64,000 nt of DNA, taken from NCBI RefSeq assembly GCF_014267175.1, contig NZ_JACMTR010000002.1:5109501-5173500 (forward strand), read 5' to 3'. A model generated the notes under the pieces. That model saw nothing but the letters and a program-made list of their open reading frames with translations. It was not told the origin of the DNA and searched no databases. Position numbers and translations under genes: made by a program. Shown here piece after piece: positions 28,412 to 36,310 of this stretch. This stretch comes from Pseudonocardia sp. C8. GTDB lineage: Bacteria > Actinomycetota > Actinomycetes > Mycobacteriales > Pseudonocardiaceae. How positions within the stretch are numbered: the first letter of the stretch is position 1; every line of letters begins with the position of its first letter.

Positions 28412-29130
28412 GACGCCCCCCGCAGCCCGAACACCCGGCCGAGCACGTCGGGGGTGAGGACCTCGTCCGGGGTCCCGTCGGCGAGCAGCTGCCCGGCCAG
28501 CAGCGCCACCCGGTCGCACAGCCGGGACACCCCGCCGACGTCGTGCGTGGACACCAGGACCGTGCAGCCGGCGTCGCGCAGCTGGTGCAGCACGCCGGTC
28601 AGCTCGGCCTGCGTGCCGTGGTCGACGCCGGCGAAGGGCTCGTCGAGCAGCAGCAACGGCGCGTCCTGAGCGATCGCCCGGGCCAGGAAGACGCGCTTGC
28701 GCTGCCCGCCGGAGAGCCGCCCGATCTGCCGGTCCGCCAGCCCGGTCATGCCGACCCGGTCCAGGGCGGCCGCGACCGCCGCCCGGTCGGCCGGCCGTGC
28801 GCGCCGGGCGATCCCCATGCCGGCGTACCGCCCGGTGAGGACGACCTGGTGGGCGACGATCGGGAAGTCCGGGTCGATCTCCTCGGCCTGCGGCATGTAG
28901 GCGACGGCCGCCCGGCGGCGGGCTCCGGCCGAGGTCGTCCCCAGCACGCGGACCGTGCCCCGTTCCGGCGCGACCAGGCCCATCACCGCGCGGAACAACG
29001 TCGACTTGCCGGAGCCGTTGGGGCCCATCAGCCCGCAGACCGTGCCCGGGTCGAGCCGCAGCGAGACGTCGTCGAGGGCGAGCACGTCACCGTGCCGGAC
29101 GGTCAGCCCGGTGACCTCGAGCGCGGTCAT
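28408..29130 (-). CDS. metal ABC transporter ATP-binding protein
   Basis: A 240-residue ATPase with Walker A GPNGSGKST, signature LSGGQRKR, Walker B LLLLDEPFAGVD and switch His in STHDVGG. It energises the cluster 9-type metal importer. ATG 29130 overlaps the stop of the binding-protein gene as ATGA, so translation is coupled. The Q-loop YMPQAEEID and the VDHGT element after Walker B are typical of MntA/ZnuC-type subunits. Confidence 0.93.
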   Translation of the reverse strand: MTALEVTGLTVRHGDVLALDDVSLRLDPGTVCGLMGPNGSGKSTLFRAVMGLVAPERGTVRVLGTTSAGARRRAAVAYMPQAEEIDPDFPIVAHQVVLTGRYAGMGIARRARPADRAAVAAALDRVGMTGLADRQIGRLSGGQRKRVFLARAIAQDAPLLLLDEPFAGVDHGTQAELTGVLHQLRDAGCTVLVSTHDVGGVSRLCDRVALLAGQLLADGTPDEVLTPDVLGRVFGLRGAS

Positions 29131-30053
29131 CGGCGGACCCCGGTGAGGCCTTCGGCGATCGTGCGGGCGTCGTCCCGGAGCAGGTCCAGGTACGACGGGA
29201 CCGGGCCGCCCGGACCGGTCAGCGAGTCGACGTGCAGCGTCCCGGCCAGCCGCGCGCCGGTCTCCTCGGCCACCCGCCGCTGGGCGGAGTCGTTCACCGT
29301 GGACTCGCAGAACACCGCGGGGACCCGGTTCGCCCGGACGAACGCGACGACGTCGGTGATCTGTCGCGGGGTGCCCTCGCCCTCGCTGTTGACCGGCCAC
29401 AGGTACGCCTCGCGCAGGCCGGAGTCGCGGGCGAGGTAGGAGAACGCGCCCTCGCAGGTGACCAGCACCCGCTGCGCCGGCGGGATCGAGGCCAGGTCCG
29501 CGGCCAGCTCGTCACCCACCGCCCGCAGCTGCGCGGAGTACCGCGCGGCGTTGGCGGCGTACGCGGCCGCGCCCTCCGGGTCCAGCCGGGTCAGCGCGGC
29601 CCGGATGTTCTCGACGTACCGGATGCCTGCGGAGGGGGACATCCAGGCGTGCGGGTTGGGCCGGTCCCGGTACTCCCCCGCCGCGATCGGCACGGGTGGC
29701 ACGCCCTCGCTCGCCACGACCGAGGGCACCTCGGCCCGGTCGACGAACCGCTCGAACCAGCGCTCGAGCCCGAGGCCGTTCTCGATCAGCAGGTCCGCGC
29801 CCGCCCCGCGGACGAGATCGTCCGGCGACGGCTCGTAGTCGTGGATCTCCGCACCCGGACGGGTGATCGACTCCACCCGTACCCGGTCACCCGCGACCTG
29901 GCGGGTCATGTCGGCCAGCACGGTGAACGTCGTGAGCACGACCGGGCGCGGATCGTCGTCCGGCCGGGGCTGCCCCGAGCAGCCGGCGGCGAGCAGGCCC
30001 GCGACCAGCACGACCACTAATGTTCGCCATACCGAAGTCGAGCCGTTAGGCAT
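29127..30053 (-). CDS. metal ABC transporter substrate-binding lipoprotein
   Basis: A 308-residue cluster A-I (ZnuA/MntC-like) binding protein with a lipobox LLAAGC near residue 25. Metal ligands are recognisable: His in [11 protein letters not shown], His in NPHAWMSP, Glu in [10 protein letters not shown] and the C-terminal Asp in LHVDSLTG. The His-rich loop of zinc-specific ZnuA is absent, which favours manganese or iron (inference). ATG 30053 follows CATGGT at six bases (leaderless). A TTAG-6 bp-CTAA box covers the start codon, suggesting DtxR/MntR-type repression of the whole operon. Confidence 0.9.
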   Translation of the reverse strand: MPNGSTSVWRTLVVVLVAGLLAAGCSGQPRPDDDPRPVVLTTFTVLADMTRQVAGDRVRVESITRPGAEIHDYEPSPDDLVRGAGADLLIENGLGLERWFERFVDRAEVPSVVASEGVPPVPIAAGEYRDRPNPHAWMSPSAGIRYVENIRAALTRLDPEGAAAYAANAARYSAQLRAVGDELAADLASIPPAQRVLVTCEGAFSYLARDSGLREAYLWPVNSEGEGTPRQITDVVAFVRANRVPAVFCESTVNDSAQRRVAEETGARLAGTLHVDSLTGPGGPVPSYLDLLRDDARTIAEGLTGVRR

Positions 30054-30059
30054 AGCTAA
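30046..30059. promoter_or_regulatory. candidate DtxR/MntR-type metal box
   Basis: TTAGGCATAGCTAA: outer TTAG...CTAA arms as in DtxR/IdeR/MntR operators, placed over the likely transcription start and start codon of the metal importer operon, just downstream of the CATGGT -10 (30060-30065, minus strand). The inner bases are not symmetrical. Confidence 0.5.
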
Positions 30060-30117
30060 ACCATGCCGGAGAGCCCGGCCGTCGCACAACCCGGGGGCAC
30101 GACGGCAGGATGCGGCC

Positions 30118-30453
30118 ATGACCGTTCTGCGCTCGATCGTCCTGTTCGCGATCGCCGCCCTGTGCGAGATCGGCGGCGCCTGGCTGGTCTGGCAGGGCGT
30201 GCGCGAGCATCGCGGGTGGCTGTGGATCGGTGCCGGGGTGGTCGCGCTGGGCCTCTACGGGTTCGTCGCGACGCTGCAGCCGGATGCCCACTTCGGCCGC
30301 ATCCTGGCCGCGTACGGCGGTGTGTTCGTGGCCGGGTCGCTGGCCTGGGGCGTGCTCGCCGACGGCTTCCGGCCGGACCGCTGGGACGTGACCGGTGCCC
30401 TGATCTGCCTGGCGGGCGTCGCGGTGATCATGTATGCGCCGCGTCCGGTGTAG
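30118..30453 (+). CDS. YnfA-family (UPF0060) membrane protein
   Basis: A 111-residue protein with four transmembrane helices and the YnfA signatures [18 protein letters not shown] (in part) and [23 protein letters not shown]. YnfA proteins resemble small multidrug resistance transporters. ATG 30118 is preceded by CAGGAT at six bases (leaderless). It is divergent to the metal importer and is followed, after the riboswitch, by a true SMR exporter, so two SMR-fold proteins are side by side. Confidence 0.9.
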   Translation: MTVLRSIVLFAIAALCEIGGAWLVWQGVREHRGWLWIGAGVVALGLYGFVATLQPDAHFGRILAAYGGVFVAGSLAWGVLADGFRPDRWDVTGALICLAGVAVIMYAPRPV

Positions 30454-30534
30454 ACCTGGTCGGACCGGTCACCATCGCTTGCCCGTGCGCGCGGATCGCG
30501 CATCATGGGAGGTGGGCCGCCGCCCGGCGGCACC

Positions 30535-30575
30535 CCGGACGAGACGCGCCGTACCCGGAACGCCAAGACGACGCA
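30535..30575 (+). ncRNA. guanidine-III riboswitch
   Basis: The stretch starting CCGGACGAG, continuing CGCGCCGTACCCGG and ending CAAGACGACGC matches the guanidine-III (PK1) class as I recall it from Thermobifida fusca: the same CCGGACGAG start, GCGCCGTACCCGG middle, a short variable segment and CAAGACGRCGC end, which fold into a compact pseudoknot. Its 3' part ends about 12 bases before the AAAGGGG ribosome binding site of the SMR gene, so guanidine binding would expose translation of the exporter. The downstream gene is exactly the expected regulon member. Confidence 0.88.
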
Positions 30576-30597
30576 CTCGCCGGAAAGGGGTGTCATC

Positions 30598-30912
30598 GTG
30601 GCCTGGGTCTACCTGGTCGTCTCGGGTGTGCTGGAGACCGTGTGGGCGGCTGCCCTATCGCAGAGCAAGGGGTTCAGCCGGCTCGGACCGTCGGTCCTGT
30701 TCGCGGTCGCGCTGTTCTTCAGCATGGCCGGGCTGTCGCTGGCCCTGCGCGAGCTGCCGGTCGGGACCGCGTACGCAATCTGGGTCGGCATCGGCGCGGT
30801 CGGCGCCGCGATCTACGGGATGGTCGCGCTCGGCGAGCCGGCGACGACCGCGCGGCTGCTGTGCCTGGTCGCGATCGTCGGTGGCGTCGTCGGGCTCAAG
30901 GTCCTCCACTGA
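30598..30912 (+). CDS. gdx: guanidinium exporter (SMR family, Gdx/SugE type)
   Basis: A 104-residue, four-helix SMR transporter. Gly10, Glu13 and Trp16 in VSGVLETVWAAAL form the G-x-x-E-x-x-W pattern of the guanidinium-exporting Gdx subtype rather than the EmrE subtype; Glu13 is the substrate/proton site. It works as an antiparallel dimer exchanging guanidinium for protons. GTG 30598 follows AAAGGGG. A guanidine-III riboswitch lies directly upstream, which fixes the substrate with good confidence. The stop codon lies in the first copy of a 35-bp tandem repeat. Confidence 0.93.
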   Translation: MAWVYLVVSGVLETVWAAALSQSKGFSRLGPSVLFAVALFFSMAGLSLALRELPVGTAYAIWVGIGAVGAAIYGMVALGEPATTARLLCLVAIVGGVVGLKVLH

Positions 30913-30983
30913 GGCCCGGCGGTCGAGGGCCGAAGCAGCCGCACTGAGGCCCGGCGGTCGAGGGCCGAAGCAACAACACTGAG
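30907..30983. repeat. 35-bp tandem repeat after gdx
   Basis: Two copies of a 35-bp unit (30907-30941 and 30942-30976, differing only in the last bases) and a third start CACTGAG (30977-30983). The first copy contains the gdx stop codon. Each unit has GCCC-9-GGGC arms able to form a weak hairpin. Confidence 0.85.
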
Positions 30984-30996
30984 TGCGGACGAGGAC

Positions 30997-31028
30997 GGTG
31001 GGGCCGGCACCGTGGCGCCGGCCCCACC
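30997..31028. terminator. bidirectional terminator
   Basis: Perfect 12-base arms GGTGGGGCCGGC / GCCGGCCCCACC with an 8-base loop, between convergent gdx and the small secreted protein. Confidence 0.8.
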
Positions 31029-31044
31029 GCCTCCTGGGAGCCCC

Positions 31045-31362
31045 TTACTCGAAGGGTCCGTTGAGGAGCCCGCCGGCCGGGCCCTCGACGTATCCGGGGT
31101 TCAGCGCCGGGAACTCGGTCTCGGTGCCGTTGACCCCGTCGGGGCGGTTGCCCGGGAGGTGGCTGTCGGCCGCGTCGGCGAAGCCGCTCCCCGCGGTGCC
31201 GGTGAGGCCCTCCACCGCGCCGACGACCTGCGTCGGGCTCTGCGTGCTCGGGTAGCCGTGCCCGTCGCCCTCGTCGGCAGCGGCCGCGACCCCGGCCGGA
31301 AGCAGTCCCACGGCGCCCAGGGCGCCGGCGGCGATCAGCGAGCGCCGCGTCCGGTTCTTCAT
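31045..31362 (-). CDS. small secreted protein, hypothetical
   Basis: A 105-residue exported protein: basic start (MKNRTRR), hydrophobic core LIAAGALGAVGLLPAGV and an AxA cleavage site (AAAADEG) give a clear Sec signal. The mature part is small, polar and Gly/Pro-rich, without Cys, and resembles many short actinobacterial secreted proteins of unknown function. ATG 31362 has GGAGGAG about 11 bases upstream; TTG 31365 is the alternative. It lies 28 bases after the 2Fe-2S subunit gene on the same strand and could be the last gene of the molybdenum hydroxylase operon. Confidence 0.7.
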   Translation of the reverse strand: MKNRTRRSLIAAGALGAVGLLPAGVAAAADEGDGHGYPSTQSPTQVVGAVEGLTGTAGSGFADAADSHLPGNRPDGVNGTETEFPALNPGYVEGPAGGLLNGPFE

Positions 31363-31390
31363 CAATCCGTCCTCTCCTCCAGCGACACCG

Positions 31391-31861
31391 TCACATGTTG
31401 TCGGCGCCGGCCTTGATCGCCTCGCGGATCCGGTTGTAGGTGCCGCACCGGCAGATGTTGCGGATCTCGTCGAGGGCGTCGTCGTCGATCGACCGGCCCT
31501 CCTCGGCGCACCGCTTCACCAGCGCCACCGCGGCCATGATCTGGCCGGGCTGGCAGTAGCCGCACTGGGCGACGTCGTTGTCGATCCAGGCCTTCTGCAT
31601 CGGGTGCAGCTCGTCGCCGTCGGCGAGCCCCTCGATCGTGGTCACCTCGTCCGACTCGGAGAGCGCACCGACCGGCACCGAGCACGGGTTGAACGCCTTG
31701 CCGTTGATGTGCGACGTGCAGGCCTTGCAGACGTTGATCCCGCACCCGTACTTGGGGCCCTTGACCCCCAGCAGGTCACGCAGGACCCAGAGCAGCCGGA
31801 CGTCGTCCTCGACGTCGACGGAGACGAGCTCGCCGTTGACCTTGAACGTGTGTGTCGACAT
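31391..31861 (-). CDS. 2Fe-2S subunit of molybdenum hydroxylase (IorA/CoxS-like)
   Basis: A 156-residue electron-transfer subunit with two [2Fe-2S] clusters: plant-ferredoxin-like cluster Cys in YGCGINVCKACT and NPC, and the helical cluster in QCGYCQPGQ and CRCGTYNR. It passes electrons from the molybdopterin subunit encoded just upstream. ATG 31861 has GAAGGAG upstream. There is a 14-base gap to the large subunit. No FAD subunit is encoded, as in isoquinoline 1-oxidoreductase-type two-subunit enzymes, so the electron acceptor is probably a cytochrome or quinone pathway. Confidence 0.92.
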   Translation of the reverse strand: MSTHTFKVNGELVSVDVEDDVRLLWVLRDLLGVKGPKYGCGINVCKACTSHINGKAFNPCSVPVGALSESDEVTTIEGLADGDELHPMQKAWIDNDVAQCGYCQPGQIMAAVALVKRCAEEGRSIDDDALDEIRNICRCGTYNRIREAIKAGADNM

Positions 31862-31875
31862 GGACGGTCTCCTTC

Positions 31876-34200
31876 TCAGCGGGCGTAGTCGAGGCCGTTG
31901 GTCGGCGACGGCGGGACCGGCGGCACCGTCGGGTACGGCTCGAACGGGAGCGGCTCCTTGTGCAGGATCGGGAAGTACTCCGGCACCGTCCCGGTGGCAC
32001 GGGCGTAGGCGTTGGCCACCGCGCCGCAGGTCGGCGCGACGCCGAGCTCCCCGACGCCGCCGGGCTCCGGCCGCCCGTTGTCGACGATGAAGATCTGCAT
32101 GTCGAGCGGGGTGTTCCACTGCCGGGTGTAGAAGTAGTTGTCCCAGCTGGCCTCGATGAAGTGACCGTCCTCCAGGTGCAGGCCGGAGGTCAGCGTCATG
32201 GCGATACCGTCGTTGATCCCGCCCATGAGCTGGGCCCGGTACCCGAGCGGGTTGATGATCAGGCCGCCGTCACTGGCGAAGACCACCTTCGTGACGCGCG
32301 GGCCGGTGCGGGCCGAGCGGACCTCGCGGTTGACCGTCTCCGGCCGGCAGTCGATCTCGACCAGGCACGCGGCGTAGCTCTTGTACTCGACGTGGAAGCC
32401 GAGGCCCTGGGCGGTGCCCTCCTCCATGGAGCGGCCCCAGTTCCCCTCCTCCGCGACCTTGTCCAGCACCGCGCGCATGGCGTCGTTGCGCAGGAACTCG
32501 CGGCGGAACTCGTAGGAGTCCTTGCCCATCTTCGCCGCGATCTGGTCGACGATCAGGTCGCGCGCGGTGCACACGTCCGGCGAGTACACGTTGCGCATCG
32601 AGCAGGTGTTGAACCGCAGGTCGACCTCGGTGAGCGTCCGGGTCTGGGCCCCGAAGTCGTAGGGCGTGTTCTGGGTGAGCTCCCAGATCGCCTCGGAGAC
32701 CCCGACCTGGCCGAGCGGCGCCTTGGCCGCCGCCGCGGTGACCGCGTCGCCGAAGCCGTGCCCGAAGTCGGTGGTGACGCTCGTGTGCCGCTGCTCGAAG
32801 CTGACGACCGACTCGCCGCTCACGACGGCCCGGATCCGGGAGGTCGCCATCGGGTGCGTGCGGCCCTGCCGGGAGTCGTCGGCCCGGGTCCAGACCAGGC
32901 TCACCGGCTTGCCCATCTTCTGCGAGACCTCGGCGGCCTCCTTGGCCGCGTCGCCGAACAGCCGGCGCCCGAACGAGCCGCCGCCCTCCACGACGTGCAG
33001 GGTCACCGCGCTGACCGGCATGCCGAGCAGCTCGGCGATGTCGTGCTGGACGGTGATCGGGATCTTCAGGGCCGACCAGATCTCGGCGGAGTCCTCGCGG
33101 ACGTCGGCGATCGCGGCGTTCGTCTCCAGCGCGGAGTTGCTGCGGAAGTAGAACGCGAAGTCACCCTCGACGGTCTCGCCGGGCACGGACGGCACGGCCA
33201 GCGGCAGCTCGGCGGCGCGGACCTTCTCCAGCACGGACTCGTCGTTCTCGCCCTCGACGGTGCCGCCGTCCCACTGGACGCGCAGCGCGTTGACCCCGTC
33301 GATGGCCTGGCCGGTGGTCTTGGCCCGGACCGCGACGCCGGTGCTCACCATCTCCACGTCGGTGACGCCCGGCATGTTGCGGACCTCGTCGGCGTTCTCG
33401 ACGCTCTGCGGCTCCGAGTTCAGGTACGGGCCCCGGCAGATCACGGTCGGCAGCGCGTCCGGGACCTGCATGTCGGCGAGGAACTCCTTCTTGCCGGTCA
33501 CGATCGCGCGGGCGTCCGCCTTGGTCCGCTCGGTGCCGATGACCGTGAACTCCTCGCGCGGCTTGAGCGCGACCTCGACCTGCTTGGTCACGTCGCTGGC
33601 CGCGGCCTCGGTGAGGTCGGAGAACGGGATCGCGCTGCCGCCGGCTCCGGTGATCAGCCCGGAGCGGCTGGTGAGAGTGTCGACGTCCTGCCCGAGCATG
33701 TGGGCCGCGGCGTCGAGCAGCCGGCCCTTCGCGATGGCGGCGGCCACCCGGATCGGCGTGAACGTCGAGAACGTCGTGCTGGACCCGCCGGTGAGCTGGT
33801 TGAACACCAGCTCGGGGCGCGAGTCGGCCAGCGTGACGTGCACCTGGTCCGGGTCGAGGTCCATCTCCTCGGCGATGATCATCGCGGTGGAGGTGATGAT
33901 CCCCTGGCCGTTGTCCGAGCGGGGCAGCGCGAACGAGACCGTGCCGTCCCGGTTGACCTCGACCTTGATCAGGTTGGCGGTGGGCCGGGACGAGTCGCGG
34001 ATCGCGTCCAGCAGGTCGTAGACGTCCGCGGTCTGCGGCGGCGACGGGATCGCCGCCGCCGAGGCGTCCGGCGGGGCGAACAGCTGCTGGCGGCCGAGTT
34101 CGGCCGCGACCACCAGCGTGGGCGCGGCGACCAGGTATCCGAGGAAGCGGCGGCGGCTGACGTCGCGGCGCTTCTCGCGTGCACGTGTCGGGGCAGACAT
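31876..34200 (-). CDS. Tat-exported molybdopterin subunit of aldehyde/xanthine oxidase family (IorB-like)
   Basis: A 774-residue catalytic subunit. The N-terminus carries a twin-arginine signal (SRRRFLGYLVAAPTLVVAA), so enzyme and partner are probably exported folded. Cofactor-binding regions include GQGIITSTAMIIAEEM, GGGSFGRRLFGDAAKEA and the C-terminal GGVGELGVAPTCGAVANA with the catalytic Glu. Such enzymes hydroxylate aldehydes or N-heterocycles using water; the substrate is not evident. ATG 34200 has AGAGGACG upstream. First gene of the operon; three palindromes lie 190-255 bases upstream. Confidence 0.9.
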   Translation of the reverse strand: MSAPTRAREKRRDVSRRRFLGYLVAAPTLVVAAELGRQQLFAPPDASAAAIPSPPQTADVYDLLDAIRDSSRPTANLIKVEVNRDGTVSFALPRSDNGQGIITSTAMIIAEEMDLDPDQVHVTLADSRPELVFNQLTGGSSTTFSTFTPIRVAAAIAKGRLLDAAAHMLGQDVDTLTSRSGLITGAGGSAIPFSDLTEAAASDVTKQVEVALKPREEFTVIGTERTKADARAIVTGKKEFLADMQVPDALPTVICRGPYLNSEPQSVENADEVRNMPGVTDVEMVSTGVAVRAKTTGQAIDGVNALRVQWDGGTVEGENDESVLEKVRAAELPLAVPSVPGETVEGDFAFYFRSNSALETNAAIADVREDSAEIWSALKIPITVQHDIAELLGMPVSAVTLHVVEGGGSFGRRLFGDAAKEAAEVSQKMGKPVSLVWTRADDSRQGRTHPMATSRIRAVVSGESVVSFEQRHTSVTTDFGHGFGDAVTAAAAKAPLGQVGVSEAIWELTQNTPYDFGAQTRTLTEVDLRFNTCSMRNVYSPDVCTARDLIVDQIAAKMGKDSYEFRREFLRNDAMRAVLDKVAEEGNWGRSMEEGTAQGLGFHVEYKSYAACLVEIDCRPETVNREVRSARTGPRVTKVVFASDGGLIINPLGYRAQLMGGINDGIAMTLTSGLHLEDGHFIEASWDNYFYTRQWNTPLDMQIFIVDNGRPEPGGVGELGVAPTCGAVANAYARATGTVPEYFPILHKEPLPFEPYPTVPPVPPSPTNGLDYAR

Positions 34201-34390
34201 CGTCGTCCTCTCATCTCCTCCGGCGGCCCTGGTTCGGGGGAGCTGCCTGCCGGAGTCCGTCACGGGCAGAACGAAGCCCGGTGCGGCGGGATGCGGCGCC
34301 GGGACCGGCCCCGGCGAGGGCGCCGGTTCCGCACCGCGGACGGTGAGATGAGGGAGAACTGCAGGTCGGAGCAGCTGAGGTGAGGCACAC
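34201..34390. other. intergenic region upstream of molybdenum hydroxylase genes
   Basis: Non-coding stretch between the hydroxylase operon and the operator-like palindromes further upstream. I see no gene in it. It should hold the promoter of the hydroxylase operon but no clear -10/-35 pair is recognised. Confidence 0.5.
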
Positions 34391-34453
34391 TTCATCCGCA
34401 GATGCGGATGAATCCCGTCACGTTAATCCGTATTAACACGTTGTCCCGACAAC
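34391..34453. promoter_or_regulatory. three consecutive palindromes (candidate operator cluster)
   Basis: Within 63 AT-enriched bases: TTCATCCGCA-GA-TGCGGATGAA (34391-34412), GTTAAT-CCGT-ATTAAC (34422-34437) and GTTGTC-CC-GACAAC (34440-34453). All are perfect but unrelated in sequence. They lie between the end of etfA and the divergent-facing upstream region of the molybdenum hydroxylase operon, so they could be regulator sites for that operon; the first could also act as an etfA terminator. Confidence 0.5.
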
Positions 34454-34513
34454 ATTGCGACGACCCGATCGGGTGAGTGCGGGCACCCCCGTCGGTGGGT
34501 AGTGGCGCGGGGC

Positions 34514-35503
34514 TCACGTCTCGGAGCGCGCGCTCACCCCCGCCGGCGGGGCGTGGCCGGAGCCGCGCACGCGCGCCCGCAGGGCGTCGACCAGCGCCGG
34601 GAGGACCTCGTGGAGGTCCCCGACGACCGCGTAGGTCGAGCGCGTGACCATCGGCGCCTCCGGATCGGTGTTGATCGCGAGGATGGTCCGGGCGTTCATG
34701 CAGCCGACCCAGTGCTGGGTCGCGCCGCTGATGCCGCACGCGATGTAGAGGTCCGGGGCGATCCGGGTGCCGGTCAGCCCGACCTGGTCCCGGTGCGGGC
34801 GCCACCCGTTGTTGGTCGCCACCCGGGAACAGCCCACCGCGCCACCGAGGAGGTCGGCGAGCTCCTCCAGCACGGCGTACCCCTCGGCGCTGCCCACCCC
34901 GCGCCCACCGGAGACGACGACCGGGGCGGTGGCCAGCGAGACGCCCTCGGCCCGCGGGACTCGCTCGACCACCCGGGTGCGGGCCAGTGCCGGGTCCAGC
35001 TCGGGGGTGAAGTCGACGATCTCCGGTGTCCCGGTGGCGGCAGGCGTCTCCGCTCCGGCGGCCGCGCCCGGTGCGACGGTCGCGAACGCGACCGGCGCGC
35101 TCAGCTCGGCGTCCTCGAGCAGGACCCCGCCGCTGCGCAGGCGGGTCAGCGACCACGGATCACCGGGCCGCAGCGCCACGCAGCGCGTGGCCAGCGGCAC
35201 CCCGGCCCGCGCCGCGGCCTGGGCCAGGACCTCGTCGCCCCGCTCGGTCGCCGCGGCCAGGAGCCCCGCGGGGCCGGCCCGGGTCACGAGCTGGGCCAGG
35301 CTCTCCCCGTACGCCTCGGGGGCGTAGCCACTCAGCAGGTCGTGCCGGATCCGGTGGACGCACTCGGCGGGCAGCCCGTCCGGCACGGTCCCGATCACGA
35401 CGGCGTGCACCGGCAGCCCGGTGCCGTGGGCCACCGCGAGCAGGTCATCGGTGCCCGGACCGGGCACGCCGTCCTCGTCGGTGTCGATCAGTACGAGCAG
35501 CAT
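34514..35503 (-). CDS. etfA: electron transfer flavoprotein alpha subunit
   Basis: A 329-residue ETF alpha subunit. The C-terminal FAD domain is clear: VVSGGRGVGSAEGYAVLEEL (in part), GCSRVATNNGW, QVGLTGTRIAPDLYIACGISG (in part) and AINTDPEAPM. With EtfB it takes electrons from the flavoprotein dehydrogenase encoded next to it and passes them to the respiratory chain. ATG 35503 overlaps the etfB stop as TGATG. It is the last gene of the C1 operon. The N-terminal half is Ala/Gly-rich and less conserved. Confidence 0.93.
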   Translation of the reverse strand: MLLVLIDTDEDGVPGPGTDDLLAVAHGTGLPVHAVVIGTVPDGLPAECVHRIRHDLLSGYAPEAYGESLAQLVTRAGPAGLLAAATERGDEVLAQAAARAGVPLATRCVALRPGDPWSLTRLRSGGVLLEDAELSAPVAFATVAPGAAAGAETPAATGTPEIVDFTPELDPALARTRVVERVPRAEGVSLATAPVVVSGGRGVGSAEGYAVLEELADLLGGAVGCSRVATNNGWRPHRDQVGLTGTRIAPDLYIACGISGATQHWVGCMNARTILAINTDPEAPMVTRSTYAVVGDLHEVLPALVDALRARVRGSGHAPPAGVSARSET

Positions 35504-36309
35504 CAGAGCACCCCGAGCTCGGTCAGCTTCTCCACCACTGCGGGCACGGCCGCGGCCCCGGTGCCGAGCACGACGGTCTCCGGCCGGTCCTCGCGGGGGC
35601 ACCGCAGCCCCACCGTGCGCAGCCCGCCGGGCTCCGTCCGGCCCGGGACGGTGCGCAGCTCCGCCTTCCGGGCCCGCATCCTGCCCTTGATCGTCGGGTA
35701 GCGCGGGAGGTTGATCCCCTCCTTCACCCCGACGGCCGCCGGTAGCGGCACCCGGTACACCTCGTTGCCACCGGGGGTCTCGCGGTGCAGCACGACTCCC
35801 TCACCGTCGATCTCCATGCCCTTGATCCCGGTGACCATCGGCAGCCCGAGCGCGCGCGCCACCCGGATCCCGGCCTGCGCGTTCCCGGCGACGGCCGAGT
35901 CGGTGCCGAACAGCAGCAGGTCGTAGCGGGTGCCCCCGTCGGCCGCCGCCCGCACGGCCGCCGTGATCGACGCCGCGGTCGGCTCCGGGGCCAGCTCCTC
36001 GGTGGGCACCTCGACGAGCACCCCGTCGTCGGCGCCCATGGCGAGCGTGTACCGGAGCTGCTCGGCGGCGTCCGGCGGCCCGACGGTCAGGACGGTGACC
36101 CGCGCGGTGCCGCCGCCGGCCCGGTGCTCCTCGGCGATCCGGACGGCGGCCTCGACCGCGCACTCCTCGTGCGGCCCGACGGTGAACCCGAGGTGGCGGG
36201 TGTCGATCGCCATCCGGTCCTCGGTGAGCGTGATCCGCGCGCCGACCGCCGGGGTGCGCTTGACGCACACCAGCACGTCGCGCCGGGCCGGGTCGTCGGC
36301 CGTGCTCAT
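35503..36309 (-). CDS. etfB: electron transfer flavoprotein beta subunit
   Basis: A 268-residue ETF beta subunit with the N-terminal VLVCVKRTPAVGARI, the AMP-binding region LLFGTDSAVAGNAQAG and the recognition-loop equivalent VPLPAAVGVKEGINLPRYPT (in part). It forms a heterodimer with EtfA and docks with the DMGDH-type dehydrogenase. The start is one base after the stop of that gene, and it overlaps etfA, so the three are co-translated. Confidence 0.93.
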   Translation of the reverse strand: MSTADDPARRDVLVCVKRTPAVGARITLTEDRMAIDTRHLGFTVGPHEECAVEAAVRIAEEHRAGGGTARVTVLTVGPPDAAEQLRYTLAMGADDGVLVEVPTEELAPEPTAASITAAVRAAADGGTRYDLLLFGTDSAVAGNAQAGIRVARALGLPMVTGIKGMEIDGEGVVLHRETPGGNEVYRVPLPAAVGVKEGINLPRYPTIKGRMRARKAELRTVPGRTEPGGLRTVGLRCPREDRPETVVLGTGAAAVPAVVEKLTELGVL

Positions 36310-36310
36310 G

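Noticed and set aside
30454..30534. Guanidine-I or guanidine-II riboswitch before the SMR gene
   Set aside because: The ykkC core and the paired ACGR hairpins are absent; the guanidine-III pattern at 30535-30575 explains the region.
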